From Nonomuraea aurantiaca (GTDB lineage Bacteria; Actinomycetota; Actinomycetes; Streptosporangiales; Streptosporangiaceae), in NCBI RefSeq assembly GCF_020215705.1, contig NZ_JAIWNB010000035.1, forward strand, positions 34,898-98,897: a DNA stretch of 64,000 nt, in the 5' to 3' direction. The notes under the pieces were generated by a model, which searched no databases, was not told the origin of the DNA, and worked only from the letters and a program-made list of their open reading frames with translations. The position numbers were made by a program, and so were the translations under genes. Shown here piece after piece: positions 27,809 through 36,336 of the stretch (the stretch's first letter is position 1; each line of letters opens with the position of its first letter).

Positions 27809-28330
27809 GTGACGGATGATTCGCACCGGTTCACCAGCATGTACGACGAATGCCGACAACGCGTGTGGGCGTACGTGGTCAGTCGCGCGGGCCGGCAGGT
27901 GGCGGACGAGGTGGTGAGCGAGACGTTCGCGGTCGCCTGGCGGCGGCTGGACGACGTACCGGAGCCGGCTCTGCCCTGGCTGCTCGGAGTCGCGCGCAAC
28001 GTCCTGCGCGACAACATCCGCGCGGAGATCCGGCGGGAGGCCCTGAACGGGGAGCTGCGGGCCTGGACCGAGGGCGACGTGGCCGACCAGGTGACCGAGC
28101 GGCTCGGCGTGCTGCGCGCGCTGGCCGAGCTGCCGGAGGACGACCGGGAGGTCCTCCTCCTGATCGCCTGGCAGGGCCTGTCCCCCAAGGACGCGGCTCA
28201 TGTCATCGGCTGCTCGTCCGCCGCCTTCCGCGTACGGCTGCATCGCGCGCGCAAGCGGCTCAAGCAGGCGATGGAACCGGCGGGACAGCCCCGGCCCCGC
28301 GTGCCGAACCTCAGCGAGGAGTGGTCATGA
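27809..28330 (+). CDS. ECF-type RNA polymerase sigma factor
   Basis: 173 residues. Region 2: YDECRQRVWAYVVSRAGRQVADEVVSETFAVAWRRLDDVP; region 4: LAELPEDDREVLLLIAWQGLSPKDAAHVIGCSSAAFRVRLHRARKRLKQAM. GTG start. It overlaps the next gene by ATGA, a coupling usually seen between an ECF sigma factor and its membrane partner or anti-sigma factor. Confidence 0.9.
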   Translation: MTDDSHRFTSMYDECRQRVWAYVVSRAGRQVADEVVSETFAVAWRRLDDVPEPALPWLLGVARNVLRDNIRAEIRREALNGELRAWTEGDVADQVTERLGVLRALAELPEDDREVLLLIAWQGLSPKDAAHVIGCSSAAFRVRLHRARKRLKQAMEPAGQPRPRVPNLSEEWS

Positions 28331-29457
28331 ACCCCATCGACGAACTACGGGCCGCCCGGCCCGCGCACCTCGGCGACGCCCCGGTCGACGAACGCACCAG
28401 GGCCGCGGAGCTCTCGTACGCCATGTCCCGGCCGCGGCCGGCGCGGCGCAAGCGTAGAAACGTACGGCCGGTATGGGGTTTCAGCCTCATCGGCGCCGCG
28501 ACCGCTGTGGCCGTCGTGGTCTCCAGCACTGGCGGCACGACGGCGCAGGCGCCCGTCCCGGCGCGGACGACGGTCACATCATCCACCCCCAAGGTGAAGC
28601 TCTCGGCTCGGGACATCCTGCTGACCGCCGCCGCGAAGGCGGCCCACCAGCCCGCCGGGACGGGCGCCTATTGGCACACCGTGTCCATGCGGCGAAGCCT
28701 GTTCGCGGTCGAGGGCGCCGGCTACCAGGTCATGGACCGGCAGCGAGAGGAGGGTTGGACGCCCAACGCCACCGGTGGGGACCAGTGGGGCAGCATCAAA
28801 CCGCTCGGCGCGCGACCGGTCACCGCCGCGGACGAGGAGGCGTGGAAGCAGGCCGGCTCCCCGGCCGAGATCCCGGTCAAGGTGCCGGGCAAGCCACGCC
28901 CGATGATCCTCTCGACCTCTCCCCGAAAGGGGTTCACCGGCCACAGTCCCCTGGTCGACGGGGACAAGGTGTTCTGGCTCGGCCGGAACGTCACCATGAA
29001 GGACCTGCGCGGCCTGCCCTCCGACCCGGCCGAGCTCAAGGCGTGGCTGCTGCGCTCGTACGAGGGGCACAGCACCGAGTCCAGCAGCGACCCGATGGCG
29101 GCCGACCCCTGGCTCTTCACCGTGAGCATGGGGTTGATCATCGACATGCCGGTCACACCCCAGGTACGCGGCGCCGCCTTCCGGATGCTCGCCGACCTCG
29201 ACACCGTCGACGTCATCGAGAACGTCACGGACGCGGAGGGCCGCCAGGGCACGGCCGTGGCGATCGAGGAGCACACCAAGGGCTTGGGCGTCGTGGAGAA
29301 CCGGTTGGTCTTCGACCAGGCGACCGGGCGGGGCCTGGCCAAAGAGAACGTCGTGGTGAAGCCCGTCGGCCTCACGAGCGCCTTCGAACCCGGCACCGTG
29401 TGGAACTCGGAGGTCGTACTGGAGGCCGGCTGGACCGACAGCAAGCCGTCCTCCTGA
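28327..29457 (+). CDS. CU044_5270-type membrane-anchored protein, sigma-factor partner
   Basis: 376 residues. Cytoplasmic N-terminus (about 1-45: NPIDELRAARPAHLG, then a basic PRPARRKRRN stretch), one transmembrane helix (VWGFSLIGAATAVAVVV) and a ~300-residue extracellular domain with YWHTVSMRR and MTADEEAWKQAG-like segments. This is the layout of the CU044_5270 family, found coupled to ECF sigma factors in Streptosporangiaceae. Likely regulates or reports to the sigma factor encoded directly upstream; mechanism unproven. Confidence 0.75.
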   Translation: MNPIDELRAARPAHLGDAPVDERTRAAELSYAMSRPRPARRKRRNVRPVWGFSLIGAATAVAVVVSSTGGTTAQAPVPARTTVTSSTPKVKLSARDILLTAAAKAAHQPAGTGAYWHTVSMRRSLFAVEGAGYQVMDRQREEGWTPNATGGDQWGSIKPLGARPVTAADEEAWKQAGSPAEIPVKVPGKPRPMILSTSPRKGFTGHSPLVDGDKVFWLGRNVTMKDLRGLPSDPAELKAWLLRSYEGHSTESSSDPMAADPWLFTVSMGLIIDMPVTPQVRGAAFRMLADLDTVDVIENVTDAEGRQGTAVAIEEHTKGLGVVENRLVFDQATGRGLAKENVVVKPVGLTSAFEPGTVWNSEVVLEAGWTDSKPSS

Positions 29458-29552
29458 ATCCGCTGCCATGACCGCCTCTGCCCGCTTGGGCGGGGGCGGT
29501 GAGCATGCGGAGGCGGCCGGATTCTGTCGGTGCCACGGGGAACAATCGACGC

Positions 29553-30182
29553 ATGGAGCTACCGAAGATCGTTTCCGCCGAAGAGTGGCAGCAGGCCCGC
29601 GATGACCTGCTCAAGGCCGAGAAGGAGGCCACCCGCACGCTGGACGCGCTCGCCGCGCGGCGGCGCCGCCTCCCGATGGTGAAGTTCGCCAACGACTACC
29701 CGTTCGACACGCCGACCGGGACGAAGACCCTGCTCGACCTGTTCGAGGGCCGCCGGCAGTTGGTCGTCTACCAGTTCATGGACAACGGACCGGACGACTA
29801 CTGCCCCGGCTGCACCGGCTTCACCAACAACGTCCCGTCGACCGGGCTGGCCCACCTGGGCGACCGCGGAGTCACCTGGGTCACCGTGTCCAACATGCCG
29901 CTCGCCCAGATCGAGGCCTACAAGGCACGGATGGGCTGGACGCTGCCGTTCGTCTCGTCGCACGGCACCTCGTTCGCGGCCGACAGCGGCGCGGGTGGCG
30001 GCTTCCTGCTCAGTGTGTACCTGCGCGACGGCGAGGACGTCTACCAGACGTATTCCACCGGCTCCCGGGGCGTGGACCGCCTCGTCTTCCACCACAGCAT
30101 CCTCGACCTCACCCCCTACGGGCGGCAGGAGGACTGGGAGGACTCCCCGGCCGGCTGGCCGCAGCACCCCACATACGGATAG
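29553..30182 (+). CDS. DUF899 thioredoxin-like protein
   Basis: 209 residues. DUF899 features: IVSAEEWQQARDDLLKAEKE, the RRRLPMVKFANDYPFD strand, a LFEGRRQLVVYQFM segment and a CPGC motif in DDYCPGCTGFTNN in the redox position of the thioredoxin fold. ATG at 29553 begins the conserved part. The C-terminus (GWPQHPTYG) stops a little earlier than the WWRRHDEY ending usual in relatives. Function unknown, possibly a peroxidase or reductase. Confidence 0.82.
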   Translation: MELPKIVSAEEWQQARDDLLKAEKEATRTLDALAARRRRLPMVKFANDYPFDTPTGTKTLLDLFEGRRQLVVYQFMDNGPDDYCPGCTGFTNNVPSTGLAHLGDRGVTWVTVSNMPLAQIEAYKARMGWTLPFVSSHGTSFAADSGAGGGFLLSVYLRDGEDVYQTYSTGSRGVDRLVFHHSILDLTPYGRQEDWEDSPAGWPQHPTYG

Positions 30183-30229
30183 TGGGCCAAGGAGCAGTTC
30201 GACGGGCCGACCATGACCCGTGACCACCG

Positions 30230-30751
30230 CTACGACATCTGGGCCGCGCCGAACGGCTCCCGCGCATCGGGCCGACAAGCCTCAGTGATGGCTTGGGGGT
30301 CCCAGTAGAACGGACGGCATTCCAACATGCGTCCGTCCCGCACGGTGATCACTTGCATGATCAAGGTGTCGACCTGCTTGCCGGTGGCACGAGCCCGGAA
30401 GCGCACCCGATTCCGCACGATGACCATGTTCGCATCCCCCCAATGCTCTTGTTCCAAGAACTCCATCGACTCCCAGACTTCACTGAAAACGGCCAGGAAC
30501 CGCTCCATCTCGTCATGTCCGCGCCAGACCCCGGTCCCGGTGAACGGCAGTCCTGGGGCCTGGTGCAGCACCACTTCCGGGTCCAGGAGAGCAGCCACGG
30601 GTTCGTAGCTGGTCTTACCGAAACCACCTGCGGCTACGTACGCGGCTTCGGCCGCGTAGAACCTCTCCATAACCGTCCATGCCTCGACAGCGCGCTGTCG
30701 GCCTGACCGCTCCCCGCCAACCGGGAGCTCTGACGTCTTCACCATGCTCAT
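30230..30751 (-). CDS. SnoaL/NTF2-like protein
   Basis: 173 residues from ATG 30751 (30745 possible). A cone-shaped SnoaL fold is suggested by VMERFYAAEAAYVAAGG, ALLDPEVVLHQAPGLPFTGTGVWRGHDEMERFLAVF and the terminal strand pair VIVRNRVRFRARATG, LIMQVITVRDGRMLECRPFYWD. Such proteins are cyclases, hydrolases or small-ligand binders; the role here cannot be specified. Monocistronic between the DUF899 and glycosidase genes. Confidence 0.75.
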   Translation of the reverse strand: MSMVKTSELPVGGERSGRQRAVEAWTVMERFYAAEAAYVAAGGFGKTSYEPVAALLDPEVVLHQAPGLPFTGTGVWRGHDEMERFLAVFSEVWESMEFLEQEHWGDANMVIVRNRVRFRARATGKQVDTLIMQVITVRDGRMLECRPFYWDPQAITEACRPDAREPFGAAQMS

Positions 30752-30945
30752 GACCGGAGCATCTCTCGCATCCCTGGTTTCCCGCTGGCGCGAATCGGAC
30801 TTCGCACCGAGCTCCACCCGCGCCGCCGGTCGGCGTGAAAGTTTCACCGTTGGTTGACGGGCATGACGCCACACCTCATGATCATGTTGCCGCCTGGCAG
30901 GAGGGGGCGTCGAGTGAATGCCGCTACCCATGGCGAGGTGCACCG

Positions 30946-32985
30946 ATGCCGAGATTCGTATTACGAGCCGCGTCCGCCGTCCTGCTGACGCTGACCGCCC
31001 TGAACGTCCCCGCGGCGCACGCCGACGAGGTCACCCCGGTCACGGTGACCGTCAACGCCCGCGCCGCGCTCGCCACCGTCCCGGAGACCGGCATCGGCAG
31101 CAACCATGCCATCTGGGACACCAATCTGGGCACCAACGAGACCGCCGACCTGCTCAAGGACGCCGGGGTGAAGCTGCTGCGCTATCCCGGCGGCTCCTAC
31201 TCGGACATCTACCACTGGGCCACTCACACCGCTCCCGGCGGCTATGTGGCGCCCAACACCGACTTCGACACCTTCATCCGTGGTGTGCGCCGCACCGGGG
31301 CGCAGGCGATGGTGACCGCCAACTACGGCACCGGCACCGCCGACGAGGCCGCGGCCTGGGTACGTCAGGCCAACGTCACCAAGGGCTACGGCATCAAATA
31401 CTGGGAGATCGGCAACGAGAACTACGGCAACGGGCACTACGGCGCCGCCTGGGAGGCGGACGATCACGCTGACAAGAGCCCGGCCGAGTACGCCCGCCAT
31501 GTCGTGACATATGCGGACGCCATGAAGGCGGTCGACCCCACCATCAAGATCGGCGCGGTGCTGACCACGGCCGCCAACTGGCCCGACGGCATAGTCGCTG
31601 ACGGCGACGACGGCACCTGGAACAAGGTCGTCCTCTCGATCGCCGGACCGAAGATCGACTTCGTGATCCTGCACTGGTACCCCGGCGCCCTCGACAAGGC
31701 CGCCCACGTACCCGACATGATCCAGCTCACCCGCCAGCAGATCGCGAAGTACGCCGGGCCCGGTTCTGAGCGGATCGGCATGGCCATGACCGAGTTCAAC
31801 ACCGGGTCCAGCAGCGCCGGCACCACCACCCAGCCCGGCGCGCTGGCCGCCGCCGACGCCTACGCGACGCTCCTGGCGAACGGAATCTTCACGGTCGACT
31901 GGTGGAACGTCCACAACGGCATCGGCAACGTCACTCAGGTCGAAGGACAGACCGATTACGGGGACTTCGGCCTGCTGTCGAGCGCTACGTGCACCTCTGA
32001 CGGAAGCGTCTGCGAGCCTCCGCTGAACACCCCCTTCGCGCCCTACTACGCGCTGCAGATGATGAGCAAGTTCGCCCGCCCCGGCGACCAGTTCATCCGG
32101 GCCGCGACCGGCCAGGCGAAGGTCACCGCGCACGCCGCCCGCCGCCCCGACGGCGACCTGGCCGTCCTGTTGATCAATACGTCGTCCGACACGTCCTACC
32201 CCGTGACCATCGGCTACTCCGGCTTCAGCCCGGCGTCGGGGGCGCCGACCGTACTGAGTCACACCAACGGCGCCACGAGCATCACCGGTTCGACCGCGGG
32301 CAGCGCGACCAGCCAGACGCTCCCGCCGCTGTCGATGACCACCCTCGTGCTGCACCCCGCCACGCCCCAGACCGGCCGTCCAGGCGCGCCAGGGCAGCCG
32401 ACCGCCACCGACGTGACGGACCGTACCGCCACGATCTCCTGGCCCGCCGCCTCCCCCGGCGCCCGCTCGATCGCCAAGTACGAGCTCCACCGCCAGAACG
32501 GAGCCATCACCGAGCAGCTCGGCGAGACCACCGGCACCTCGCTCACGGTGCGTAACCTCAAGCCGGGCACCCGCTACACGCTCAACGTGATCGCCCGCGA
32601 CGCTGGCGGCGGCGTCTCGTGGGCCTCCCCGCCGCTGACCTTCACCACGGGCACCCCCGCTTCGAGCTCCTGCACGGTACGGCTGACCGTCCAGTCCGAC
32701 TGGGCCAGCGGCTACGTCGGCGCCGTCGACATCACCAACAACGGCGCGCCGATCAATGGCTGGACCCTGGCTTTCACCTGGCCCAGGACCTGGCAGAGCC
32801 TGGGCAGCGGCTGGAACGCCACCTGGACGCAGGACGGGCCGGACGTCAAGGCCGTCAACGAGCCGGGGAACGGCTCGCTACCGACCGGAGCGTCGACCAC
32901 GATCGGCTTCGTCGGCAACTACAGCGGCCCGAACGTCCTGCCGGGCGTCTTCACCCTCAACGGAACCGTCTGCACTACCCGCTAG
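30946..32985 (+). CDS. Secreted clan-A glycoside hydrolase (arabinofuranosidase-like) with FN3 and CBM2
   Basis: 679 residues. Signal peptide (MPRFVLRAASAVLLTLTALN...AHA-D), then a TIM-barrel catalytic domain to about 390 with acid/base E158 in YWEIGNENYG and probable nucleophile E283 in AMTEFNTGSS, a C-terminal beta domain, a fibronectin-III module (about 490-580) and a carbohydrate-binding module 2 ending in the disulfide pair SSCTVRL...GTVC. The order fits extracellular plant-polysaccharide degradation. GH family assignment (GH51-like) is approximate. Confidence 0.82.
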   Translation: MPRFVLRAASAVLLTLTALNVPAAHADEVTPVTVTVNARAALATVPETGIGSNHAIWDTNLGTNETADLLKDAGVKLLRYPGGSYSDIYHWATHTAPGGYVAPNTDFDTFIRGVRRTGAQAMVTANYGTGTADEAAAWVRQANVTKGYGIKYWEIGNENYGNGHYGAAWEADDHADKSPAEYARHVVTYADAMKAVDPTIKIGAVLTTAANWPDGIVADGDDGTWNKVVLSIAGPKIDFVILHWYPGALDKAAHVPDMIQLTRQQIAKYAGPGSERIGMAMTEFNTGSSSAGTTTQPGALAAADAYATLLANGIFTVDWWNVHNGIGNVTQVEGQTDYGDFGLLSSATCTSDGSVCEPPLNTPFAPYYALQMMSKFARPGDQFIRAATGQAKVTAHAARRPDGDLAVLLINTSSDTSYPVTIGYSGFSPASGAPTVLSHTNGATSITGSTAGSATSQTLPPLSMTTLVLHPATPQTGRPGAPGQPTATDVTDRTATISWPAASPGARSIAKYELHRQNGAITEQLGETTGTSLTVRNLKPGTRYTLNVIARDAGGGVSWASPPLTFTTGTPASSSCTVRLTVQSDWASGYVGAVDITNNGAPINGWTLAFTWPRTWQSLGSGWNATWTQDGPDVKAVNEPGNGSLPTGASTTIGFVGNYSGPNVLPGVFTLNGTVCTTR

Positions 32986-33046
32986 GGCAGTGACTCCAGG
33001 GTCCCCAGGTGCTTCGTCCCACGGACCGTCTCGATCTCTGTGACGG

Positions 33047-33209
33047 TCCGTGGTGGCTAGGGTCCCTTGGAGGGAAACCCCCTCCGGGGGTGGGGAAGAA
33101 GCCCGTCCGTGGTGGCTGGGGGTCCTCGGAGGGAAACCCCCTCCGGGGGCGGAGCCGAGGATGACGGCCCGTAGTGGCTGGGGACCCTCGGAGGGACGCC
33201 CCCTCCGAG
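33047..33209. repeat. Three 59-65-bp repeat units, each with a GGAGGG/CCCTCC hairpin
   Basis: Units begin near 33047, 33106 and 33167 with TCCGTGGTGGCT-like sequence and each contains a hairpin: GGAGGG/CCCTCC (33069-33085), CGGAGGG/CCCTCCG (33127-33145) and CTCGGAGGG/CCCTCCGAG (33187-33209), stems of 6, 7 and 9 bp with 5-nt loops. The array lies between the convergent glycosidase and MarR genes and probably terminates both. Short frames through it look like translation of repeats, not genes. Confidence 0.75.
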
Positions 33210-33229
33210 AGGTAGCGTCCGGGCCTGCT

Positions 33230-33718
33230 CTAGAAGACGTGGTCGTTGGCGACCTCGCCGGAGCGCGGCTCGATGCGGTCGACCACCTGCTCGCTCCATG
33301 ACCGCATGACCGCGGCCTGCTCGGGCGTGAGTGAGTCGAGGAAGTAACGGCGGATGTTGCCGGCATGCTCGAGGATGGCGCTCTGTGCGACCTCGCGGCC
33401 CTTGGCGGTCAGCCCGATCCCGGTGCGGCGACCGCCGGCCCCGCTCTGGGTCGGCTCCACGAGGCCGCGGTTCTCCATGCGTGTCAACTGGTGCGAGACG
33501 CGGCTCTTCTCCCAGGCGAGTGACTCGGAGAGCTCGCCCACGCGCATCTCGCGGCCGGGAGCCTTCCACAGCGTCACCAGCACGCTGAACTCAGCCTTTG
33601 AGATGCCGCAGTCGCGCTGCAGACCACGCTCGAACTCCCGGGCGAGCAGACGCTGCGCGAGCATCCAGGTGTGCCAGAGCTCCCACTCCTCGGGTTCCAG
33701 CGTACGAGTCTCCGCCAT
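33230..33718 (-). CDS. MarR-family repressor
   Basis: 162 residues. Winged helix with the segments GISKAEFSVLVTLWKAPGREMRVGELSESLAWEKSRVSHQLTRM and wing GAGGRRTGIGLTAKGREV. ATG at 33718 lies 8 nt after a TATGAT -10 (minus strand, 33727-33732), so the message is probably leaderless. It is divergent from the flavin reductase and the shared promoter region carries two identical perfect palindromes, so autorepression plus control of the reductase is strongly suggested. Confidence 0.88.
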   Translation of the reverse strand: MAETRTLEPEEWELWHTWMLAQRLLAREFERGLQRDCGISKAEFSVLVTLWKAPGREMRVGELSESLAWEKSRVSHQLTRMENRGLVEPTQSGAGGRRTGIGLTAKGREVAQSAILEHAGNIRRYFLDSLTPEQAAVMRSWSEQVVDRIEPRSGEVANDHVF

Positions 33719-33726
33719 GGCGGGAA

Positions 33727-33786
33727 TCATACCGGGCAGGCGAGTTGACGCGTCAACTTCGCAGCCCTAGAGTTGACGCGTCAACT
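33727..33786. promoter_or_regulatory. Divergent promoters covered by two identical 16-bp MarR operators
   Basis: AGTTGACGCGTCAACT, a perfect palindrome, occurs at 33743-33758 and 33771-33786, centres 28 bp apart. Operator 1 contains both -35 hexamers back to back: TTGACG 33745-33750 (plus) with -10 TAGAGT 33768-33773 (17-bp spacer), and TTGACG 33751-33756 (minus) with -10 TATGAT 33727-33732 (18-bp spacer). Operator 2 covers the plus-strand -10 and start site. Confidence 0.8.
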
Positions 33787-33802
33787 CTCTCGAAAGGGCG
33801 TC

Positions 33803-34390
33803 ATGGCACTCCGCATTGGCATCATCCTCGGCAGCACACGACCCGGACGCCGAGGCGAGCAGATCGCCTCCTGGGTGCTCGACACGGCGCGCGCTCACGC
33901 CGGCGCCGACTACGAGCTGATCGATCTCGCGCACCACCGCCTCGGCAACCTCGACGAGGGCGGCAATCCAAACCTCCAGCAGTACGAGCACGCGCACACC
34001 CGCGAATGGTCCGCACTGATCGACGGTTTCGATGGCTTCGTGTTCCTTGTCCCGGAGTACAACCACTCCTTCCCCGGCGCACTCAAGAACGCGCTGGACT
34101 ACGTATACCGGGAGTGGAACGACAAGGCCGCCGGCATCGTCAGCTACGGCGGTTGGGCCGCTGGGGTCCGAGCCGCCGAGGCCCTCAGGCTCGTACTCGC
34201 CGAGCTCCAGGTGGCCACGGTCCGCGCGCAGCCCGCCGTCCCCCTGATCCCCACATTCTCGACCGGCGCTTTCGTCCCCGGGGAAGGTCTCGACGTCGCG
34301 GTCCGCGGCATGCTCGACCAGGTGATCGCCTGGGCCGGCGCGTTGCGCGGAGTGCGCGAGGCCAGGCCGGAGACAGGCGCGGCGGCCTGA
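33803..34390 (+). CDS. NADPH-dependent FMN reductase family protein
   Basis: 195 residues. Flavodoxin-like fold: IGIILGSTRPGRRGEQIASWV (phosphate-binding loop for FMN), then FVFLVPEYNHSFPGALKNALDYVY and GIVSYGGWAAG. These match ArsH/quinone-reductase-type FMN reductases that detoxify quinones or azo compounds. ATG at 33803 follows GAAAGGG. Regulated by the divergent MarR protein through the two palindromes upstream. Confidence 0.88.
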   Translation: MALRIGIILGSTRPGRRGEQIASWVLDTARAHAGADYELIDLAHHRLGNLDEGGNPNLQQYEHAHTREWSALIDGFDGFVFLVPEYNHSFPGALKNALDYVYREWNDKAAGIVSYGGWAAGVRAAEALRLVLAELQVATVRAQPAVPLIPTFSTGAFVPGEGLDVAVRGMLDQVIAWAGALRGVREARPETGAAA

Positions 34391-34512
34391 GGTCCTGTCG
34401 CGCTAGTCAGCGCCCGGGGGCCGCCCCACGCCGGCGGTCCCCGCGCTTGCCCGGACGGGGTCCTCCTCGGGTTTCCAGAGGCGGGTCGACACCTTCGCCC
34501 CAGAGACCGGCA

Positions 34513-34662
34513 AGCGTCGCTCTCAGGTTCCCCGGCGACGACTTCCTTGACGTCGCCCTCGGCTGGTCGAAAGAGGGTCCCTTCCTGGTCCGCGGCGGCT
34601 ACAGCGAACGCGTCTATTACTTCGACCTGGCGACGGGCAGACTCTGGAGACGCAAGGCGTGA
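34513..34662 (+). pseudogene. C-terminal remnant of an unknown gene
   Basis: The last 49 codons of a frame read as convincing protein (SVALRFPGDDFLDVAL, LVRGGYSERVYYFDLATG), with a normal stop, but there is no start codon or ribosome site and the preceding sequence (34391-34512) in this frame is low-complexity Arg/Pro. I read it as the tail of a beta-rich gene whose 5' part was deleted. The parent family is not recognised. Confidence 0.35.
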
Positions 34663-34690
34663 GCCACCAGGCGATCACCGCCCGCGCTGG

Positions 34691-35080
34691 TCAGCGGCGG
34701 CGGTGGGCGGCGCAACTGACGCAGGTCTTGGCGGCCGGGAGGATCATCAGGCGCTCGATGGCGATGCGTTGCCCGCATTTCGCGCAGATCCCGTAGGTGC
34801 CGTCGTGCAGCCGCTCGAAGGCCAGGTCCAGATCGACGAGGTGTGTCTGGGCTTGGTCGAGCAGGGCCATGATGTGGGCCCGCTCGAAGGCGGTGGATGT
34901 CCCCTCAGGGTCGTGCTCGTCGTCGGGGGCCGACTGCGCCGACGACTGGGCGATCTCGTCCCGATCATGGCCCAGCATGGCGATGCGGGTTGTGGTCCTT
35001 TGACGGTCGGCGTCGAGCAGCTTTCGGATGGCCGCCTGCTCTGAGGGGGAAAGCGCGGCGTCCCGGTGTTGTGTGGTCAT
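34691..35080 (-). CDS. DksA/TraR-type zinc-finger protein
   Basis: 129 residues. Coiled-coil N-terminal half (LSPSEQAAIRKLLDADRQRTTTRIAMLG) and a C4 zinc finger YGICAKCGQRIAIERLMILPAAKTCVSCA, the DksA/TraR signature. Homologues bind the RNA-polymerase secondary channel. The tip of the coiled coil lacks the two acidic residues arranged as in E. coli DksA, as in other actinobacterial relatives. ATG 35080 is preceded by GAGGGA. Confidence 0.85.
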   Translation of the reverse strand: MTTQHRDAALSPSEQAAIRKLLDADRQRTTTRIAMLGHDRDEIAQSSAQSAPDDEHDPEGTSTAFERAHIMALLDQAQTHLVDLDLAFERLHDGTYGICAKCGQRIAIERLMILPAAKTCVSCAAHRRR

Positions 35081-35261
35081 CACGGTCCCTCACCTTCCCT
35101 ACCAGCGTACGCGCGGTGTCCCCCATCCATGCCTGACGACCGCGGTGACCCAGGTCCCCAAGGCTTCGCCAAGCCTCCATCGTGCCGTCTTAGGCTGGCG
35201 AAATACGGTGTGGTTGACTTATTGCGACCAAACGACCACTCTGTGTAGGGAGCACTTGCTC

Positions 35262-36275
35262 ATGGATCTCACCATCGCCAGCATCCGCGTCGCGCGTAAC
35301 GCCGATGGGCGCCTGGAGGCGTTCGCCCGGGGCGCCGACAGCACGGTGACGCACGTATGGCAGCTCAGCCTCAACGGTGACTGGGGCGAATGGCGCAGCC
35401 TCGGCGGCACGTTCGGCACCCCTCCGACCGTCTTCCGCAACGCCGACGGATGCCTGGAGGTGTTCGCCCCGGACACCGAGGGCCGTGTGCTGAACAAGCG
35501 GCAAGACTCCCCCAACGGCAACTGGGAGGACCGTTGGAACGACCTCGGCGGCCAGGCTCTGGGCGGCGAGGTCGCGGTATTCCAGAACGCCGAAGGGCGA
35601 CTGGCCCTGTTCATGCGCGGAGCCGACAGCACCCTGCAACACTGCTGGCAGACCATGCCGTACGGCGAATGGAGCGGGTGGAAGGACCTGGGCGGCGAAC
35701 TCCGCAGCGACCCGGCGGTGTTCCAGACCGCGGACGGCCGGCTGGCCGTGTTCGTACAAGGCGGCGACGACACCTTGCAGTACATCTGTCAGGCCAACCG
35801 CTACGGCGCCTGGGGCGACTGGAAAGACCTCGGCGGCGCTCTGGCCGACACTCCGGCCGTGTTCCAGCGGGCCGACGGGGGGCTGGAGGTATTCGTACGC
35901 CGCTCCGACGACACCCTGTGGCACATCGGACAGACCACCGCCAACGGCGACTGGGGTGATTGGCACTGGCTCGAGGGCGGGAGCGCCACCGGCACCCCGG
36001 CGGTCTTCCAGGACATGCACCGCCGCCTCGTCGTCCTCACCCGGGGCACCGACTCCGCCGCCTGGCAGATCTGCCAGACCGCCACCGGCGGCTGGGGGCC
36101 GTGGAGCAGCCTCGATGGCGTGCTGGACAGCAACCCGATGCTGGCCGCCACCTACGACGGCCGTCTGGAGGCCTTCTACCTCGGCGACTACGCCCTGTGG
36201 CACAAGTGGCAGGAGGCGGACGGATCCTGGTCGCCCGAATGGAAATCGCTGGGCGGCAACGTGATCGGCTTCTGA
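35262..36275 (+). CDS. PLL-like seven-repeat beta-propeller lectin, no signal peptide
   Basis: 337 residues made of seven ~46-residue repeats, each with a pattern such as PAVFQTADGRLAVFVQGGDDTLQYICQ, then W-G-W-DLGG. This is the blade of PLL-like fucose-binding propellers from entomopathogenic and soil bacteria. The ATG is preceded by AGGGAG. There is no signal peptide, Tat motif or membrane helix, so the protein stays inside unless released by lysis or an unconventional route. Sugar specificity cannot be read from sequence. Confidence 0.78.
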   Translation: MDLTIASIRVARNADGRLEAFARGADSTVTHVWQLSLNGDWGEWRSLGGTFGTPPTVFRNADGCLEVFAPDTEGRVLNKRQDSPNGNWEDRWNDLGGQALGGEVAVFQNAEGRLALFMRGADSTLQHCWQTMPYGEWSGWKDLGGELRSDPAVFQTADGRLAVFVQGGDDTLQYICQANRYGAWGDWKDLGGALADTPAVFQRADGGLEVFVRRSDDTLWHIGQTTANGDWGDWHWLEGGSATGTPAVFQDMHRRLVVLTRGTDSAAWQICQTATGGWGPWSSLDGVLDSNPMLAATYDGRLEAFYLGDYALWHKWQEADGSWSPEWKSLGGNVIGF

Positions 36276-36283
36276 ATGCACGT

Positions 36284-36316
36284 GTACGTGCCTGCGCGGC
36301 CGGCGCAGGCACGTAC
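36284..36316. terminator. Strong bidirectional terminator hairpin
   Basis: GTACGTGCCTGCGC (36284-36297) and GCGCAGGCACGTAC (36303-36316) form a perfect 14-bp stem with a 5-nt loop, exactly between the convergent propeller gene and the membrane-protein gene. Confidence 0.85.
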
Positions 36317-36336
36317 ATTCATCGTCGATGGCGCCG

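Noticed and set aside
29499..29552. Longer N-terminus for the DUF899 protein
   Set aside because: The extra 18 residues are Arg-rich and unlike the family; conserved sequence begins at 29553.
30183..30290. Coding-like continuation (WAKEQFDG, DHRYDIW) after the DUF899 stop
   Set aside because: It could suggest a premature stop, but the stretch is antisense to the SnoaL-like gene and does not match the usual DUF899 ending convincingly.
33050..33301. 83-codon plus-strand frame through the hairpin repeats
   Set aside because: Translation of the repeat array running into the antisense of the MarR gene; no ribosome site.
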